Translations under genes and position numbers: made by a program
From: Corynebacterium occultum
GTDB lineage: Bacteria > Actinomycetota > Actinomycetes > Mycobacteriales > Mycobacteriaceae
Assembly: GCF_009734425.1 (NCBI RefSeq)
Contig: NZ_CP046455.1
Coordinates: forward strand, 2,790,001 to 2,854,000
Direction of reading: 5' to 3'
Length of the DNA: 64,000 nucleotides
The notes under the pieces: generated by a model
What the model was told of the DNA's origin: nothing
What the model saw: only the letters and a program-made list of their open reading frames with translations
The model's database searches: none
Shown here: in pieces, positions 17,257-26,441 of the stretch
How the letters are laid out: each line of letters begins with the position of its first letter
Position numbering within the stretch: position 1 is the stretch's first letter

Positions 17257-18510
17257 ATGAGCATCTCCTCGGTCGCATTCGTCGGTCTTGGCTACATCGG
17301 GCTCCCGACTGCAGTTGTCCTCGCCAACAGTGGCATGGATGTCACCGGTATTGATATCAAGGCCGAGAACGTCGAGCGGATCAACCGGGGCGAGGTCACC
17401 ATCGTTGAACCCGGTCTTGAGGAGGGACTGCAGCAGGCCCTAGCCTCCGGCAACTTCCGGGCCACCACCGATATGGTTCACGCCGATGCTTATGTGGTCG
17501 CCGTCCCCACCCCCTTCACCGACAACCACGATGTCGATATGAAGTTCATCTACTCCGTGGCCGAGTCCATCGCCCCCAAGCTCGAGGGCGATGAACTGGT
17601 AGTTTTGGAGTCCACCTCCCCGCCCAAGACCACCGAACGCATGGCCGCCCGCATTCTGGAGCTCCGCCCGGACCTCATCGCCGACGGTGCGCCGAACCCC
17701 GAGGGCAAGCCGGTCATCTTCTTCGCCCACTGCCCTGAGCGGATCCTGCCGGGCAAGGCCATGGAAGAGCTGATCGCCAACGACCGGATCATTGGTGGCG
17801 CCACCGAGGAAGCCACCAAACGCGCCACCGAGATCTACCGCTCCTTCTGTCAGGGCGAGCTCCTCCCGACCGACGCGGTCACCGCGGAGATGGCCAAGCT
17901 GACCGAAAACTCCTTCCGCGACGTCAACATCGCCTTCGCCAACGAACTGTCCCTGATCTGCGACAACCTCGGCATTAATGTCTGGGAGCTGATCGAGCTC
18001 GCCAACCACCACCCCCGCGTCAACATCCTGCAGCCGGGCCCCGGCGTCGGTGGCCACTGCATCGCCGTTGACCCGTGGTTCATCGTCTCCTCCGACCCCA
18101 CGAACTCGCAGCTCATCCGCACCGCCCGCGAGGTCAACGATGCCAAGCCCGAGTGGGTCAAGGACAAGGTCGCCCAGGCCGTGAAGGAGACCGGCGGTTC
18201 GACCATCGCAACCCTGGGTCTGGCATTCAAGGCCAACATCGACGATCTGCGCGAGTCCCCGGCCCTGGAGATCACCAAGGACATCGCCCAGAGCCTGCCG
18301 GAGAGCACCATTCTGGCTGTCGAGCCGAACATCCAGGAGCTGCCCAAGGCCTTTGATGGTCTCGAGAACATCAAGCTGGAGGAGTGCACCGCCGCTCTCG
18401 CAGCCGCTGACGTGATCGTTCTCCTCGTCGATCACAACGAGTTCAAGGACATCACCGCCCACCAGATCAAGGGCAAGGCGCTCGTCGATACCAAGGGCCT
18501 TTGGAAGTAG
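17257..18510 (+). CDS. wecC: UDP-N-acetyl-D-mannosamine dehydrogenase
   Basis: Oxidises UDP-ManNAc to UDP-ManNAcA with NAD+. The 417-residue protein has the Rossmann motif VGLGYIGLPTAVVLA, STSPPKTTER (WecC-like), CPERILPGKAMEEL and the catalytic cysteine in GPGVGGHCIAVDPWF (about residue 267), then GLAFKANIDDLRESPALEI. The CPERILPG and NHHPRVNIL segments fit the WecC branch better than UDP-glucose dehydrogenases. With wecB it gives a complete UDP-GlcNAc to UDP-ManNAcA route. It ends at a strong hairpin. Confidence 0.92.
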   Translation: MSISSVAFVGLGYIGLPTAVVLANSGMDVTGIDIKAENVERINRGEVTIVEPGLEEGLQQALASGNFRATTDMVHADAYVVAVPTPFTDNHDVDMKFIYSVAESIAPKLEGDELVVLESTSPPKTTERMAARILELRPDLIADGAPNPEGKPVIFFAHCPERILPGKAMEELIANDRIIGGATEEATKRATEIYRSFCQGELLPTDAVTAEMAKLTENSFRDVNIAFANELSLICDNLGINVWELIELANHHPRVNILQPGPGVGGHCIAVDPWFIVSSDPTNSQLIRTAREVNDAKPEWVKDKVAQAVKETGGSTIATLGLAFKANIDDLRESPALEITKDIAQSLPESTILAVEPNIQELPKAFDGLENIKLEECTAALAAADVIVLLVDHNEFKDITAHQIKGKALVDTKGLWK

Positions 18511-18538
18511 CCTCCAACCGGAGATTCACTCCGTCCAC

Positions 18539-18588
18539 TCACACCCTGAGCTCTCCACTAACGGGAGAGCTCAGGGTGTGAATTTTTC
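18539..18588. terminator. Bidirectional terminator between wecC and the GT4 gene
   Basis: An 18-base stem (TCACACCCTGAGCTCTCC and its complement 18564-18581) with a short loop and ATTTTTC after it. It lies between convergent genes. Confidence 0.88.
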
Positions 18589-20124
18589 TCAGCGCTTCGG
18601 GTGGAGTGAGTCGTAGAGCTCGAAGAGCCGACGCCCATTGTGCCTCCAGGTCCGGGTCCGGATCCACTCCCCGACCTCCGGTGCCGAACCCACCCTGCTG
18701 ATAGCCCGGGCCAGTGCCTCCGGGTTCTCTGCCTGCGTGTACTCGGCCAGTCCCCCGGTCACCTCGCGCAGCGCGGGCAGGTCTGAGGCCACCACCGGCA
18801 CACCCAGCGCCTGCGCCATCAGTGGCTTCAGAGGAGTCACAGTGCGGCACACCGGGGTGTCCTTACGCGGCACGACGAAGACATCCAGACTGGCATACCA
18901 CTTCCAGATCTCCTGCTGCGGCTTTCTCCCGGGGAACAACACCCGGTCCTCCACACCGAGCATCTTCGCAAGTTTCTCCAGTTCAGGCCGGGCAGTCCCC
19001 TCCCCCACGATGAGCACCCGGGTCCCCTCCGGAAGGTACTCCAGGGCACGGATCAAGGTGTCCAGCCCCTCGTAATCCACCACCGAGGTCACCGACCCGA
19101 TCAGAGATCCCTCCGGCAGTCCAAGCTCGGTCCGGAGTTCGGCCCGGGAGTAGTCCCTCCCGACCTCCTGCTCCTCGATCGCATTGGGGATGACCTGGAT
19201 TTTAGAGGCTGCGACACCGCGGTCCACCAGCTTTTGCTTCGACACCTCGCTAAGAGCCACCACGGCCGAGGCCGCCTGGCAACACCGAGTCTCCTGCTCC
19301 CTCGCCAGCCGGTAGAACTCCGACAGAGCCGCCTCCTCCTGCTGCTCTGCCGGCCGGCGGGACAACCAGGTGCCCTCCAGCTCACCTCGCACCTCATAGA
19401 CCCAGGGGATCCCGAGTTCAGCGGCCGCATGCGAGGTGACTAGGGCGTTCTTGAAGTCAGTGGTGGTGTGGAGGATCGTCGCATTAAAGCGTCGCGCCCG
19501 CTCCACAATCATCTTGACCGCCAGGTCATCCCGTGACCGCAGGCTCCGGGGATAAACCCAGGGAAGCAGCCGCTCATAAGAGATCCCCTTCACCTCCTGA
19601 ATCAGCGAACTCGGGATCTTGCCCACCAGCACCGGATAGGCTAGCCGTGTCACCGCGTGCACGGGTACTCCCGCCTCGGTGGCCGCCTGAAGGACGCTCT
19701 GGGTACGGACGGTATAACCCGAGTTGGTAAAGGGCTGGCTATTGGTCAGTACGTAGAGCACTCGGGCCTCCGCCGCAGCCACGGCTTTGATACCTGGCAC
19801 TGGACGCTCACGGAGCTGGGAGAGACGCTGCCTGGTGATCCGCCCCAGGTGACGCTCAGCTCGGGATGCCTGCCCTGCAACTCCTTCGATTGCCTCGATC
19901 CCGGCGCTTAGCTCACCCCGGTCGATGAGCTCCCGAGCCAAACTGGAGCCCGTCGGAAGATCCGGCAGCAGCGATACCGGAAGCCCTGCGAGGAAACGGT
20001 TGTCTGCGGTGCGCACCCGTTCCTTCGCCTTGGATAGGAAACCCTGGGGGTCCTCCAGCGCCAGACGGGTTCCAGCGGAGCCCAGGAGGGTAAGAGTTCG
20101 CAGGAGGAGGGCAGGTCGTATCAC
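18589..20124 (-). CDS. Glycosyltransferase family 4
   Basis: A 511-residue GT-B enzyme. I use GTG 20124, which overlaps the stop of the upstream gene (20121-20123); the frame is open further, but only inside that gene. About 130 residues of helical N-terminal extension (LSKAKERVRTADNRFLAG) precede the GT4 core: VLYVLTNSQPFTNSGYTVRT, WVYEVRGELEGTWLSR, the IQVIPNAIEEQEV loop, GSVTSVVDYEGLDTLI, and the C-terminal nucleotide-sugar site with KPLMAQALGVPVVASDLPAL, which matches the E-x7-E region only loosely. It forms a translationally coupled pair with the next glycosyltransferase. Donor and acceptor are unknown. Confidence 0.82.
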   Translation of the reverse strand: MIRPALLLRTLTLLGSAGTRLALEDPQGFLSKAKERVRTADNRFLAGLPVSLLPDLPTGSSLARELIDRGELSAGIEAIEGVAGQASRAERHLGRITRQRLSQLRERPVPGIKAVAAAEARVLYVLTNSQPFTNSGYTVRTQSVLQAATEAGVPVHAVTRLAYPVLVGKIPSSLIQEVKGISYERLLPWVYPRSLRSRDDLAVKMIVERARRFNATILHTTTDFKNALVTSHAAAELGIPWVYEVRGELEGTWLSRRPAEQQEEAALSEFYRLAREQETRCCQAASAVVALSEVSKQKLVDRGVAASKIQVIPNAIEEQEVGRDYSRAELRTELGLPEGSLIGSVTSVVDYEGLDTLIRALEYLPEGTRVLIVGEGTARPELEKLAKMLGVEDRVLFPGRKPQQEIWKWYASLDVFVVPRKDTPVCRTVTPLKPLMAQALGVPVVASDLPALREVTGGLAEYTQAENPEALARAISRVGSAPEVGEWIRTRTWRHNGRRLFELYDSLHPKR

Positions 20125-21413
20125 GGCCGCGCGGTCCTCTCCACCAGTCCTAGCAGCCGGGGAGGAACTACGTGTTCGCGCTGCTCCGCCACCCAGGCCT
20201 GCCCGGTGCCGGTGATCCGCAGGCGGGAGCGGTCCTTCGCCAGGGTCACCCACAGATCGGCCAAAGCCTGCGGATCCTCGGCCTCCACGATATCTCCGGC
20301 CTGGTGCTCCCGGATCAACTCGGCGGTCTCACCGTTAATGACCCCGGAGATGTGGAGGCCAGCCGCCATGAGTTCATAGGTCTTCGAGGGAACGGCGGAA
20401 CCCAGCGGTTCCCAGTCCGTGAGGTGGACCAGCGCGGTGTCCGCCCACTCGTAGTGGCCCTCTAGGGCATCCGCCGGTCGGCGTGACTCAAAGGAGGCCT
20501 CGACTCCCAGCTCCTTGGCGCGCTCCACCAGGGCCTTCTTGGTGGCCCCCGCGCCCACGAAACGCAGGTGGACGTGCAGTCCCTGCTGCTCGGCAAGGTA
20601 GGCCGCCTCTAGTGCATTCGCCAGGTTCTGCGCCCTTCCCAGGGTGCCGGCGTAGAGCACATTGAGGGAATCCGCCGAGCCCTCATCCTTTCCGGAGGCC
20701 ACGTAATCCGTCTCCGGAGGGAACACATTGCGCACCGTGATGACCTCACGCTCAGAGTTCGCGGGCTGCCCCTCAAGCAGATCCCGGCGCAGGTGCCCCG
20801 AGGTCACAACAATGCCCGCGGCCCCGGCCAGCACTCGGTGCATGGTGAATCGAGTCGCGGTACTGGCTGCCTGCAGCGGCCCCCGGGACAGGAGCTTCTC
20901 CCGCAGGGAGCGCTGTCCCGTCCCCTTATTCCACTCTCGGGCCTGGTCCAGCAGTTCCGGCCAGTTGTCCCGCAGATCAATGACATAGGGGGAACACAGA
21001 ATCCAGGCGCTCAGCCAGGTGGTCAGAGCTGTGGGCAAGGCTGGGACGGTTCCGATAATGAGGTCGGGACGGTAGCCCTTGAGTACCCCAGGGCGCTTCA
21101 GCACCACCCACAGCGATCCGAGGGCCACCGTTGACTGGTTGATCGCCTTCTGGGTCAAAGAGCTTCCGGAGGGAACAAAACCACTCCGAATGATCAATTC
21201 CCCGGACTGCCCCCTCCCGGGTTCCCGGTGGGAGGAGAATTTACGTTCCTTCCACCACTCCCGCAGACTCAGATTGCGAAGATAGTGCGGCGGAGGTGCG
21301 ATGACGGTGACCTCATGGCCCGCGTCGCTCAAGATCTTGCTCAGCCAGGTCCAGCGACGTTGGGGGACACCGTTCTCAGGATGCCAGTACTGGGAGAGAA
21401 CGAGAATTTTCAA
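20121..21413 (-). CDS. Glycosyltransferase family 4 (WbuB-like)
   Basis: A 430-residue GT-B glycosyltransferase starting at ATG 21413. The N-terminal MKILVLSQYWHPENGVPQRR and VTVIAPPPHYLRNL match the WbuB-like group that uses amino-sugar donors (GlcNAc/FucNAc-type). Further landmarks: PYVIDLRDNWPELL, VTSGHLRRDL, NVLYAGTLGRAQNLANALE and the C-terminal GSAVPSKTYELMAAGLHI (K-x-x-E donor site). First gene of the coupled GT pair; 207 bases separate it from the VanW gene upstream. A role in building the ManNAcA-containing polymer is inferred from position. Confidence 0.82.
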   Translation of the reverse strand: MKILVLSQYWHPENGVPQRRWTWLSKILSDAGHEVTVIAPPPHYLRNLSLREWWKERKFSSHREPGRGQSGELIIRSGFVPSGSSLTQKAINQSTVALGSLWVVLKRPGVLKGYRPDLIIGTVPALPTALTTWLSAWILCSPYVIDLRDNWPELLDQAREWNKGTGQRSLREKLLSRGPLQAASTATRFTMHRVLAGAAGIVVTSGHLRRDLLEGQPANSEREVITVRNVFPPETDYVASGKDEGSADSLNVLYAGTLGRAQNLANALEAAYLAEQQGLHVHLRFVGAGATKKALVERAKELGVEASFESRRPADALEGHYEWADTALVHLTDWEPLGSAVPSKTYELMAAGLHISGVINGETAELIREHQAGDIVEAEDPQALADLWVTLAKDRSRLRITGTGQAWVAEQREHVVPPRLLGLVERTARP

Positions 21414-21577
21414 CGCTGAAGCCTACATTCGAATACGGCGGACAAGACGGAAGCGGCGGGACTTCACCCGATCCGCGTCGGAATCAGGGTATCAGTTGCA
21501 GGCGATGCCGAATAGGCTAACAAAGTCCTTTATCAGCTTAATATTCGAACGCCTCCGACTAAAGGATCCGAATAAGC

Positions 21578-21603
21578 GAAAAACCCGGTCCCACCGCGGG
21601 ACC
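21578..21603 (-). terminator. Terminator after the VanW-family gene
   Basis: GGTCCC-ACCGC-GGGACC hairpin (21587-21603). On the - strand it is followed by GGGTTTTTCGC. Confidence 0.75.
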
Positions 21604-21620
21604 AAGATCTCATGCAAATA

Positions 21621-23312
21621 TTAGGAACAACGCACAATCGGCTGGGGATCATAGACGGTGGTTTGAGTCTCCCGGGAAATCTCATTACCCGATAGATCCC
21701 GGATAATGCGAGTGTCCGAGGTGGTGAAGCCCGGCGCGCCACCGGAGGGCGAGCACTCATCGGCGGGCACGCTCACCGTGTTCGGGGAAGTCTGGGCCCA
21801 GCGGCCGCCGTTGACGGATTCCACCTCGACGGTCTTGACACCGATGATGCTCACGGTCAGCTCGCTATCGCTCATGCTGGTGTCGATCCGGATAGGAGAA
21901 TCGGAGGTGTTACGGAACTGCAGGTCAATGGCCCCATCAAAGATGGTGGCCTCACGCCCCGCCGGGTAGCGGTTAATGTAGTAGCTGTGCGGGGTGTGGG
22001 CCACGTCTTCCATACCTGCGAAGTAGGCGGCGTTGTAGAGGGTGGTGGCGAACTGACTCACGCCGCCGCCGACGGCGGTATCGGCCCGGCCGTTGAGGAT
22101 GATGCCACCCTCGACGTAACCCTGAGCGGTGCCGCGGGGACCGGTGAAGCCGTTGAGCGAGAAGGTCTCCCCCGGCAGGACCACGGCGCCGTTGACGGTG
22201 CGGGCGGTGATACCCATGTTCGTGCCGGAGGTCTCGGAGAAACCGCCGGTGGTGAAGGTACCCATGGTGTTATTGAAGGTGGCGGCCTCGGCCTGCTCGG
22301 TGGTGAATTCGGCTGGGTCATCGATGTAGATGACCTCGAACTCCTTCTCACCTTCCCCGGTGATGCGTTCCGGCAGATCGGCCAGGGTCTCCTCCCAGTT
22401 AATCTCCTCACCGTCGACGCTCGGGGTGATGGCCTTAGAGCCACTGGCGAAGCTGATGTTCGCCTCTTGACGTTCGTGCTCGGTGGCCCCCAGGGTCTCG
22501 TTGAGGATGCCCTGAGCGGCCTCAACGTTGACGTCGGTGCGGAAGGATCCGCCCTCGAAGTGGAAGGTGACCACCTCAGGCATACGCTCCGGCGGGATGA
22601 TCCCGTCGATCTCCTCGCGGCCGTGGGCCACCAGGGGGGCGGCCACGGCCCGGGCTGCTGGGCCCTCGGCGACTTCCTGGACCGAGTCGTCGAGGATGGC
22701 GGGCTCGGTGATCTCGGCGTCGAGCTCCACGCCGGCCGGGTCCAGCCAGCTGGTGGCCAGTGCGTCGTTAAGTTCTTCGCGGCTGATCGTCTGGCCGTTG
22801 ACGGCCGGGGTGGTCTCTACTGCCCCGGTCTCGATGGTGACGGTGGCGTCCGTGGGCTCACGGGTGAGATCCCTCTCGACTCGGTCCAGAGTGGGGGTGA
22901 GCACGGCAGGGTCGACATCACTGACGATGTCGACCTCATAGTCCCGGGACAGCCCCAGCAGGCGGGTCACCGGGTTGAGGGACTGGGTGCCGGCGGCCTC
23001 GACGGTCTCCTGCCAGTTGACGCTGATGCCGGATTGGGCCGGGATGAGCTGGGACTGAAGCTCCCCGGCGTGGATGATCACCGGCTCCTCGACGGCCCCA
23101 CCGAGGCTGTATTCCAGGGTGGTGCGGGCTTCCTCGGGGGACATTCCGCCGATGGCGATTCCGCCGACGGTGGCTCCGCGAGGAACCTTATCTTTGTTCA
23201 GAAAGTAGTCGACCCCGAGGACGACTGCGGCGATAGCAATGAGGCCGACCAGAGTCCCGATGAGGATCTTCGCTCCGCGACCACTGCTTTTCCCATGATT
23301 AGGTTGACTCAC
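21621..23312 (-). CDS. VanW-family protein with peptidoglycan-binding-4 repeats
   Basis: A 563-residue membrane-anchored extracytoplasmic protein. A short basic cytoplasmic tail is followed by one membrane segment (residues ~14-36, ILIGTLVGLIAIAAVVLGVD). Two repeats of the PG_binding_4 type follow: GGMSPEEARTTLEYSL with SGISVNWQETVEAAGT, then SREELNDALATSW. The VanW domain occupies roughly residues 345-490 (TFTTGGFSETSGTNMGI, LPGETFSLNGFTGPRG, VGGGVSQFATTLYNAAYFAG). The family is common in Gram-positives and related to vancomycin-cluster VanW, but without a settled biochemical function. Its place beside glycopolymer genes fits a wall role. Confidence 0.85.
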   Translation of the reverse strand: MSQPNHGKSSGRGAKILIGTLVGLIAIAAVVLGVDYFLNKDKVPRGATVGGIAIGGMSPEEARTTLEYSLGGAVEEPVIIHAGELQSQLIPAQSGISVNWQETVEAAGTQSLNPVTRLLGLSRDYEVDIVSDVDPAVLTPTLDRVERDLTREPTDATVTIETGAVETTPAVNGQTISREELNDALATSWLDPAGVELDAEITEPAILDDSVQEVAEGPAARAVAAPLVAHGREEIDGIIPPERMPEVVTFHFEGGSFRTDVNVEAAQGILNETLGATEHERQEANISFASGSKAITPSVDGEEINWEETLADLPERITGEGEKEFEVIYIDDPAEFTTEQAEAATFNNTMGTFTTGGFSETSGTNMGITARTVNGAVVLPGETFSLNGFTGPRGTAQGYVEGGIILNGRADTAVGGGVSQFATTLYNAAYFAGMEDVAHTPHSYYINRYPAGREATIFDGAIDLQFRNTSDSPIRIDTSMSDSELTVSIIGVKTVEVESVNGGRWAQTSPNTVSVPADECSPSGGAPGFTTSDTRIIRDLSGNEISRETQTTVYDPQPIVRCS

Positions 23313-23499
23313 ACACCCAGGGTATCGCTGTAGAACTTAATCTCATACTTAAATCGGCTCTATCACTTCCGCTGTTATTAGAAAGCCACGCCACAAACTG
23401 CGCCTAAATTCTCTCGGCCGCTTCGTGAATGCAGTCCTCGGAAATCTCACCCGAATGGATGGCAGCCACGACGTGTCAATGACCTCGGGCAACGGCTGT

Positions 23500-24125
23500 T
23501 CACGGGACCACAGCGGCTGATCCGGATCCGCCCGGCGGCAATGTCTGTGGCCACAGCCTCGCGGCTTGGTCTTGACCGGTGACAAGGATCGGGTGCAGGT
23601 GCACATAGCGCGGGGACCGGACATGCCCGGCCAGGGCAATCCGGCAGGCGGCCTCGACCCGCTCAGCAGAGTAGCGCCGCGTCAACCGCAGCACCGCTAG
23701 GGCCACGTTCAGGCCCTGCTCGTCGACGGCCACTGATTCGAAGATCCGGTTGACCACCACCGTCGCGGACGGCCCGACCCGACCTGCCCACTCCCGCACA
23801 CGCGGGGCGTCCCAGGGTTGGTAGCGCTCACCGACGGGAGATCAGCATCATTGGTGCGGTACTGATTGGCTGATCCCTCGGGAAGTAGCAGGTGACTGCT
23901 CAGCCGCTGATGGCCGGAGTAGATCTGCAGCACCCGATCGGTGATCCGCAGGACCCGGTCGGTGATCCGCAGATCCACACTCGTGCCGATATGGGTGACT
24001 GGCACTGCAGTCAGAAATTCTCCTCCCACACCACGTGCCCGTTGCGCCCGACACGAAGCCCGTAGACCCACCGGCTGATCTCATAGGCCTCACCACACTC
24101 GGTGACGGAGGCCGAGCGGATCCGA
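23500..24125 (-). pseudogene. IS21-family IstA transposase, 3' fragment with frameshifts
   Basis: Reading leftwards through several frames gives a typical IstA C-terminal region. About 24125-24025: YEISRWVYGLRVGRNGHVVW, then EENF. Next, after a frame change: VTHIGTSVDLRITDRVL, QIYSGHQRLSSHLLLPEGSA, NQYRTNDADLP. From 23799: REWAGRVGPSATVVVNRIFE and AVLRLTRRYSAERVEAACRI. A 21-base tandem duplication (23931-23951 / 23952-23972) repeats RITDRVL. There is no intact start and no IstB partner. Confidence 0.75.
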
Positions 24126-24219
24126 CAGCCGGAGCGGGAATGACGCGCGCGGGTATTTGGTACTGAAGTTCTGGTGATCGGGTACCTCTGTTCTGCTCAT
24201 CGGGTACCGGGGGTAATTA

Positions 24220-25368
24220 TAGCTCTCTCAAAACAAAAGCTTCCTGATAAGCGTGTTTGAGCGCTGATCCGCTTCACCAGGGTTGTTGACTTTCTAACCA
24301 TGGCCGCAACCTTGACCACCGCCCTCACGGGTGAGGAAATCACCATCCTCAAAACCTATAAACGCTCCCGATTCAGCCTCGTCCAACACAAAGCCGAAGC
24401 ACTCCTGCTTCTTGATGACGGCGTGACCCCGGACATCATCGCCCGGTTCGTCGAGCGGCAACCCTCCACCATTACCACCTGGATTCTGGAGTTCAACCGA
24501 CTACGGATCGCCAGCCTTTTCACCGGCCACGCAGCCAATACCAACGCCTCAAAACTCACCCCGGCACAACGCGCAGAGATAGCCACGGCCCTATCCCAGC
24601 CGCCGTCCGCTAGGGGCATCCCAGCCCAGTTCTGGACCGTGCCACAGGTAAAAGACTGGATAGCCAGCCAGTTTGATGTCGTCTACGACTCTGATACCAC
24701 CTACCACCTGCTGCTTCGGCATGCGGGCCTGAGCTTTAAATACCCACAGGTCTTTGATAAACGCCGCGGCAGTGACGCAGACATTGATGCCCGGATGGCC
24801 CAGATCCGTGACGAGATCGCAGATGCACTTAAAGATCCAGGCCAGGTGGTTTTTGCTGCTGATGAAGTCCGTGTTGAGCATGAAGCAGAAGTACGTAAAG
24901 CCGGGATACACAAGGGTCATCCCACAACGTTAAGTGTGGATCGCATCCGTCGGGCACAGTCCTACATCGGGTTCCTGTCACAGACCACCGGCGAGGTGGA
25001 TTTACTGCGGTTGACGTGGCAGAACACCGAGACCATCACCCGGGCACTGACCACCTTGGTGGACAGGCATCCGGGCAAGAAGATCACCGTGGTGTGGGAT
25101 AACACGAGGTGGCACAGGTCAAAGAAGCTCCGCGAGCACCTGGGTGAAGGCAATGTATTGGCCAACGTGCACCTGGTGTGGTTGCCACCCTATGCACCGG
25201 ATCATAATCCGATTGAGAAGGTGTGGAACGAGGCGAAAGCAGCGATCAGCAACCGCCAGCGATTGCACTTTGAGGACACCGTGGTTGGGTTTGAGACGTT
25301 TATTGCGTCATCAACTTTTTCCTACCGGATCTGACCTGGTGGGTGAAGCTTTTGATTTGAGAGAGCTA
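24220..25368 (+). mobile_element. Complete IS630-family insertion sequence
   Basis: 1,149 bases with 24-base terminal inverted repeats beginning TAGCTCTCTCAAA at 24220-24243 and, inverted, at 25345-25368, with a single mismatch. Both ends are flanked by TA (24218-24219 and 25369-25370), the target duplication expected for IS630/Tc1-mariner elements. It carries one transposase gene and has inserted among older IS21 debris. Confidence 0.9.
24300..25334 (+). CDS. IS630-family transposase
   Basis: A 344-residue transposase. Helix-turn-helix region at the N-terminus (LLLDDGVTPDIIARFVERQP), a linker with RRHAGLSF-like residues (LLRHAGLSFKYPQ), then the DDE catalytic core: first acidic residue in VVFAADEVRVEHE, second in ITVVWDNTRWHRSKKL, third in WLPPYAPDHNPIEKVWNEAK. 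Starts at ATG 24300 and ends 34 bases inside the right inverted repeat end. No frameshift or internal stop, so it is potentially active. Confidence 0.9.
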   Translation: MAATLTTALTGEEITILKTYKRSRFSLVQHKAEALLLLDDGVTPDIIARFVERQPSTITTWILEFNRLRIASLFTGHAANTNASKLTPAQRAEIATALSQPPSARGIPAQFWTVPQVKDWIASQFDVVYDSDTTYHLLLRHAGLSFKYPQVFDKRRGSDADIDARMAQIRDEIADALKDPGQVVFAADEVRVEHEAEVRKAGIHKGHPTTLSVDRIRRAQSYIGFLSQTTGEVDLLRLTWQNTETITRALTTLVDRHPGKKITVVWDNTRWHRSKKLREHLGEGNVLANVHLVWLPPYAPDHNPIEKVWNEAKAAISNRQRLHFEDTVVGFETFIASSTFSYRI

Positions 25369-25370
25369 TA

Positions 25371-25669
25371 CCTTCGCGGTCATCGAGCAGATGTTTAACG
25401 CCAGGAAAGTCGAAGCTCAGGCCTATAATAGCTGCCTTGCGGTGCTGGCACTGTCGAAGGATTTCTCCCGTAGTGAACTCGAGCAGGCCTGCGACGTCGT
25501 CATCCGCACCCGCCAGGTGCCGTCGGTACGCAGGATCAAAGAGCAGCTGACCGATCATCGCAAACATCCCCCAGTCACGGTAGAACCCACCGCCCCCGCA
25601 GCGTCGACGACCCCGGGTGCGTTGAGCTTTCCTGGGTTTGATGGAGGGTGGGAAACCACGGAAGGATAG
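25371..25669 (+). pseudogene. IS21-type IstA transposase, C-terminal remnant
   Basis: Immediately right of the IS630 element an open frame reads FAVIEQMFNARKVEAQAYNS, CLAVLALSKDFSRSELEQAC, then VPSVRRIKEQLTDHRK. This is the C-terminal tail pattern of IS21-family IstA. The rest of that gene is absent; it is a different copy from the - strand fragment at 23500-24125. Confidence 0.6.
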
Positions 25670-25674
25670 ATCCT

Positions 25675-25992
25675 ATGCCCGCCCCGAAGAAGTACTCCGA
25701 CGAGCTCAAAGCCCGAGCAGTCCGCCTGACCCTAGACGCCCTCAGCGACCCGGCCACCAAACACGGCGCCTACAAGCGCATCGCAGCCCAGCTCGACCTC
25801 AACGCAGAGACCCTGCGAACCTGGGTCCGCCAAGCCCAGATCGACAACGGTGACCGGCCCGGCAACACCACCAGCGACGCCGAGCGCCTGGCCCAACTGG
25901 AGAAAGAAAACAAAGAACTACGTCGAGCCAACGAAATTCTGAAGTCTGCGTCGGCTTTCTTCGCAGCGGAGCCAGACCGCCCCTCCCGGTAG
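25675..25992 (+). CDS. IS3-family transposase OrfA
   Basis: A 105-residue OrfA from ATG 25675. It has the N-terminal MPAPKKYSDELKARAVRL, a helix-turn-helix (KRIAAQLDLNAETLRTWVRQ) and the leucine-zipper segment AERLAQLEKENKELRRANEI followed by LKSASAFFAAE, all typical of IS3/IS407-type OrfA. The matching OrfB survives only as a stub in the -1 frame (VVIDYISSHKDCFGVEPICR, to about 26046), where it joins an unrelated IS630 tail. The gene is complete but the element is not. Confidence 0.8.
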   Translation: MPAPKKYSDELKARAVRLTLDALSDPATKHGAYKRIAAQLDLNAETLRTWVRQAQIDNGDRPGNTTSDAERLAQLEKENKELRRANEILKSASAFFAAEPDRPSR

Positions 25993-26046
25993 TCATCGAC
26001 TACATCTCTTCCCACAAGGACTGCTTCGGTGTCGAGCCGATCTGCC

Positions 26047-26401
26047 GATCGACAAAACCGTCCCCGCAGAGCTGGACGTGCATGTCATCTGCGATAACTA
26101 CGCCACCCACAAGCACCCTACAATTCAGACCTGGTTGGGGAAACATCCTCGGTTTCATATGCACTTCGCCCCGACGTACTCCTCGTGGATCAATCAGGTT
26201 GAACGGCTCTTTGCCGAGGTGACTCGCGAACTTCTGCAACGCAGTGACCACCGAAGCGTGCAGGCCCTGGAAAAAGACCTGCGCAACTGGGTGAAAGCGT
26301 GGAACGAAAACCCCCAGCCGTTTGTCTGGACGAAAACAGCCGAGGAGATCCTGTCATCCATCGCCCGTTACCTACAACGAATTAACGGCGCAGGACACTA
26401 G
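26047..26401 (+). pseudogene. IS630-family transposase, C-terminal remnant
   Basis: After the OrfB stub the frame reads ELDVHVICDNYATHKHP, then HFAPTYSSWINQVERLFAEV and NPQPFVWTKTAEEILSSIAR. This holds the second and third catalytic acidic residues of a different IS630-group transposase (the THKTP/SSWxNQVE type). The N-terminal half is missing. Unlike the intact element at 24220-25368, it has no visible inverted repeats. Confidence 0.75.
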
Positions 26402-26407
26402 TAGTTG

Positions 26408-26441
26408 TTTTCCTCATTACCGTGAAAACACCAGGCTAATG
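26408..26441 (+). repeat. Imperfect 34-base direct repeat, copy 1 (likely IS982-type end)
   Basis: Core TGAAAACACC-(A/G)-GGCTAA. It matches 31758-31791 in the same orientation with about five mismatches in 34. Copy 2 adjoins an IS982-type transposase tail, so both are probably ends of that element type. The stop codon of the glycosyltransferase at 26436 lies inside this repeat. Confidence 0.6.
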
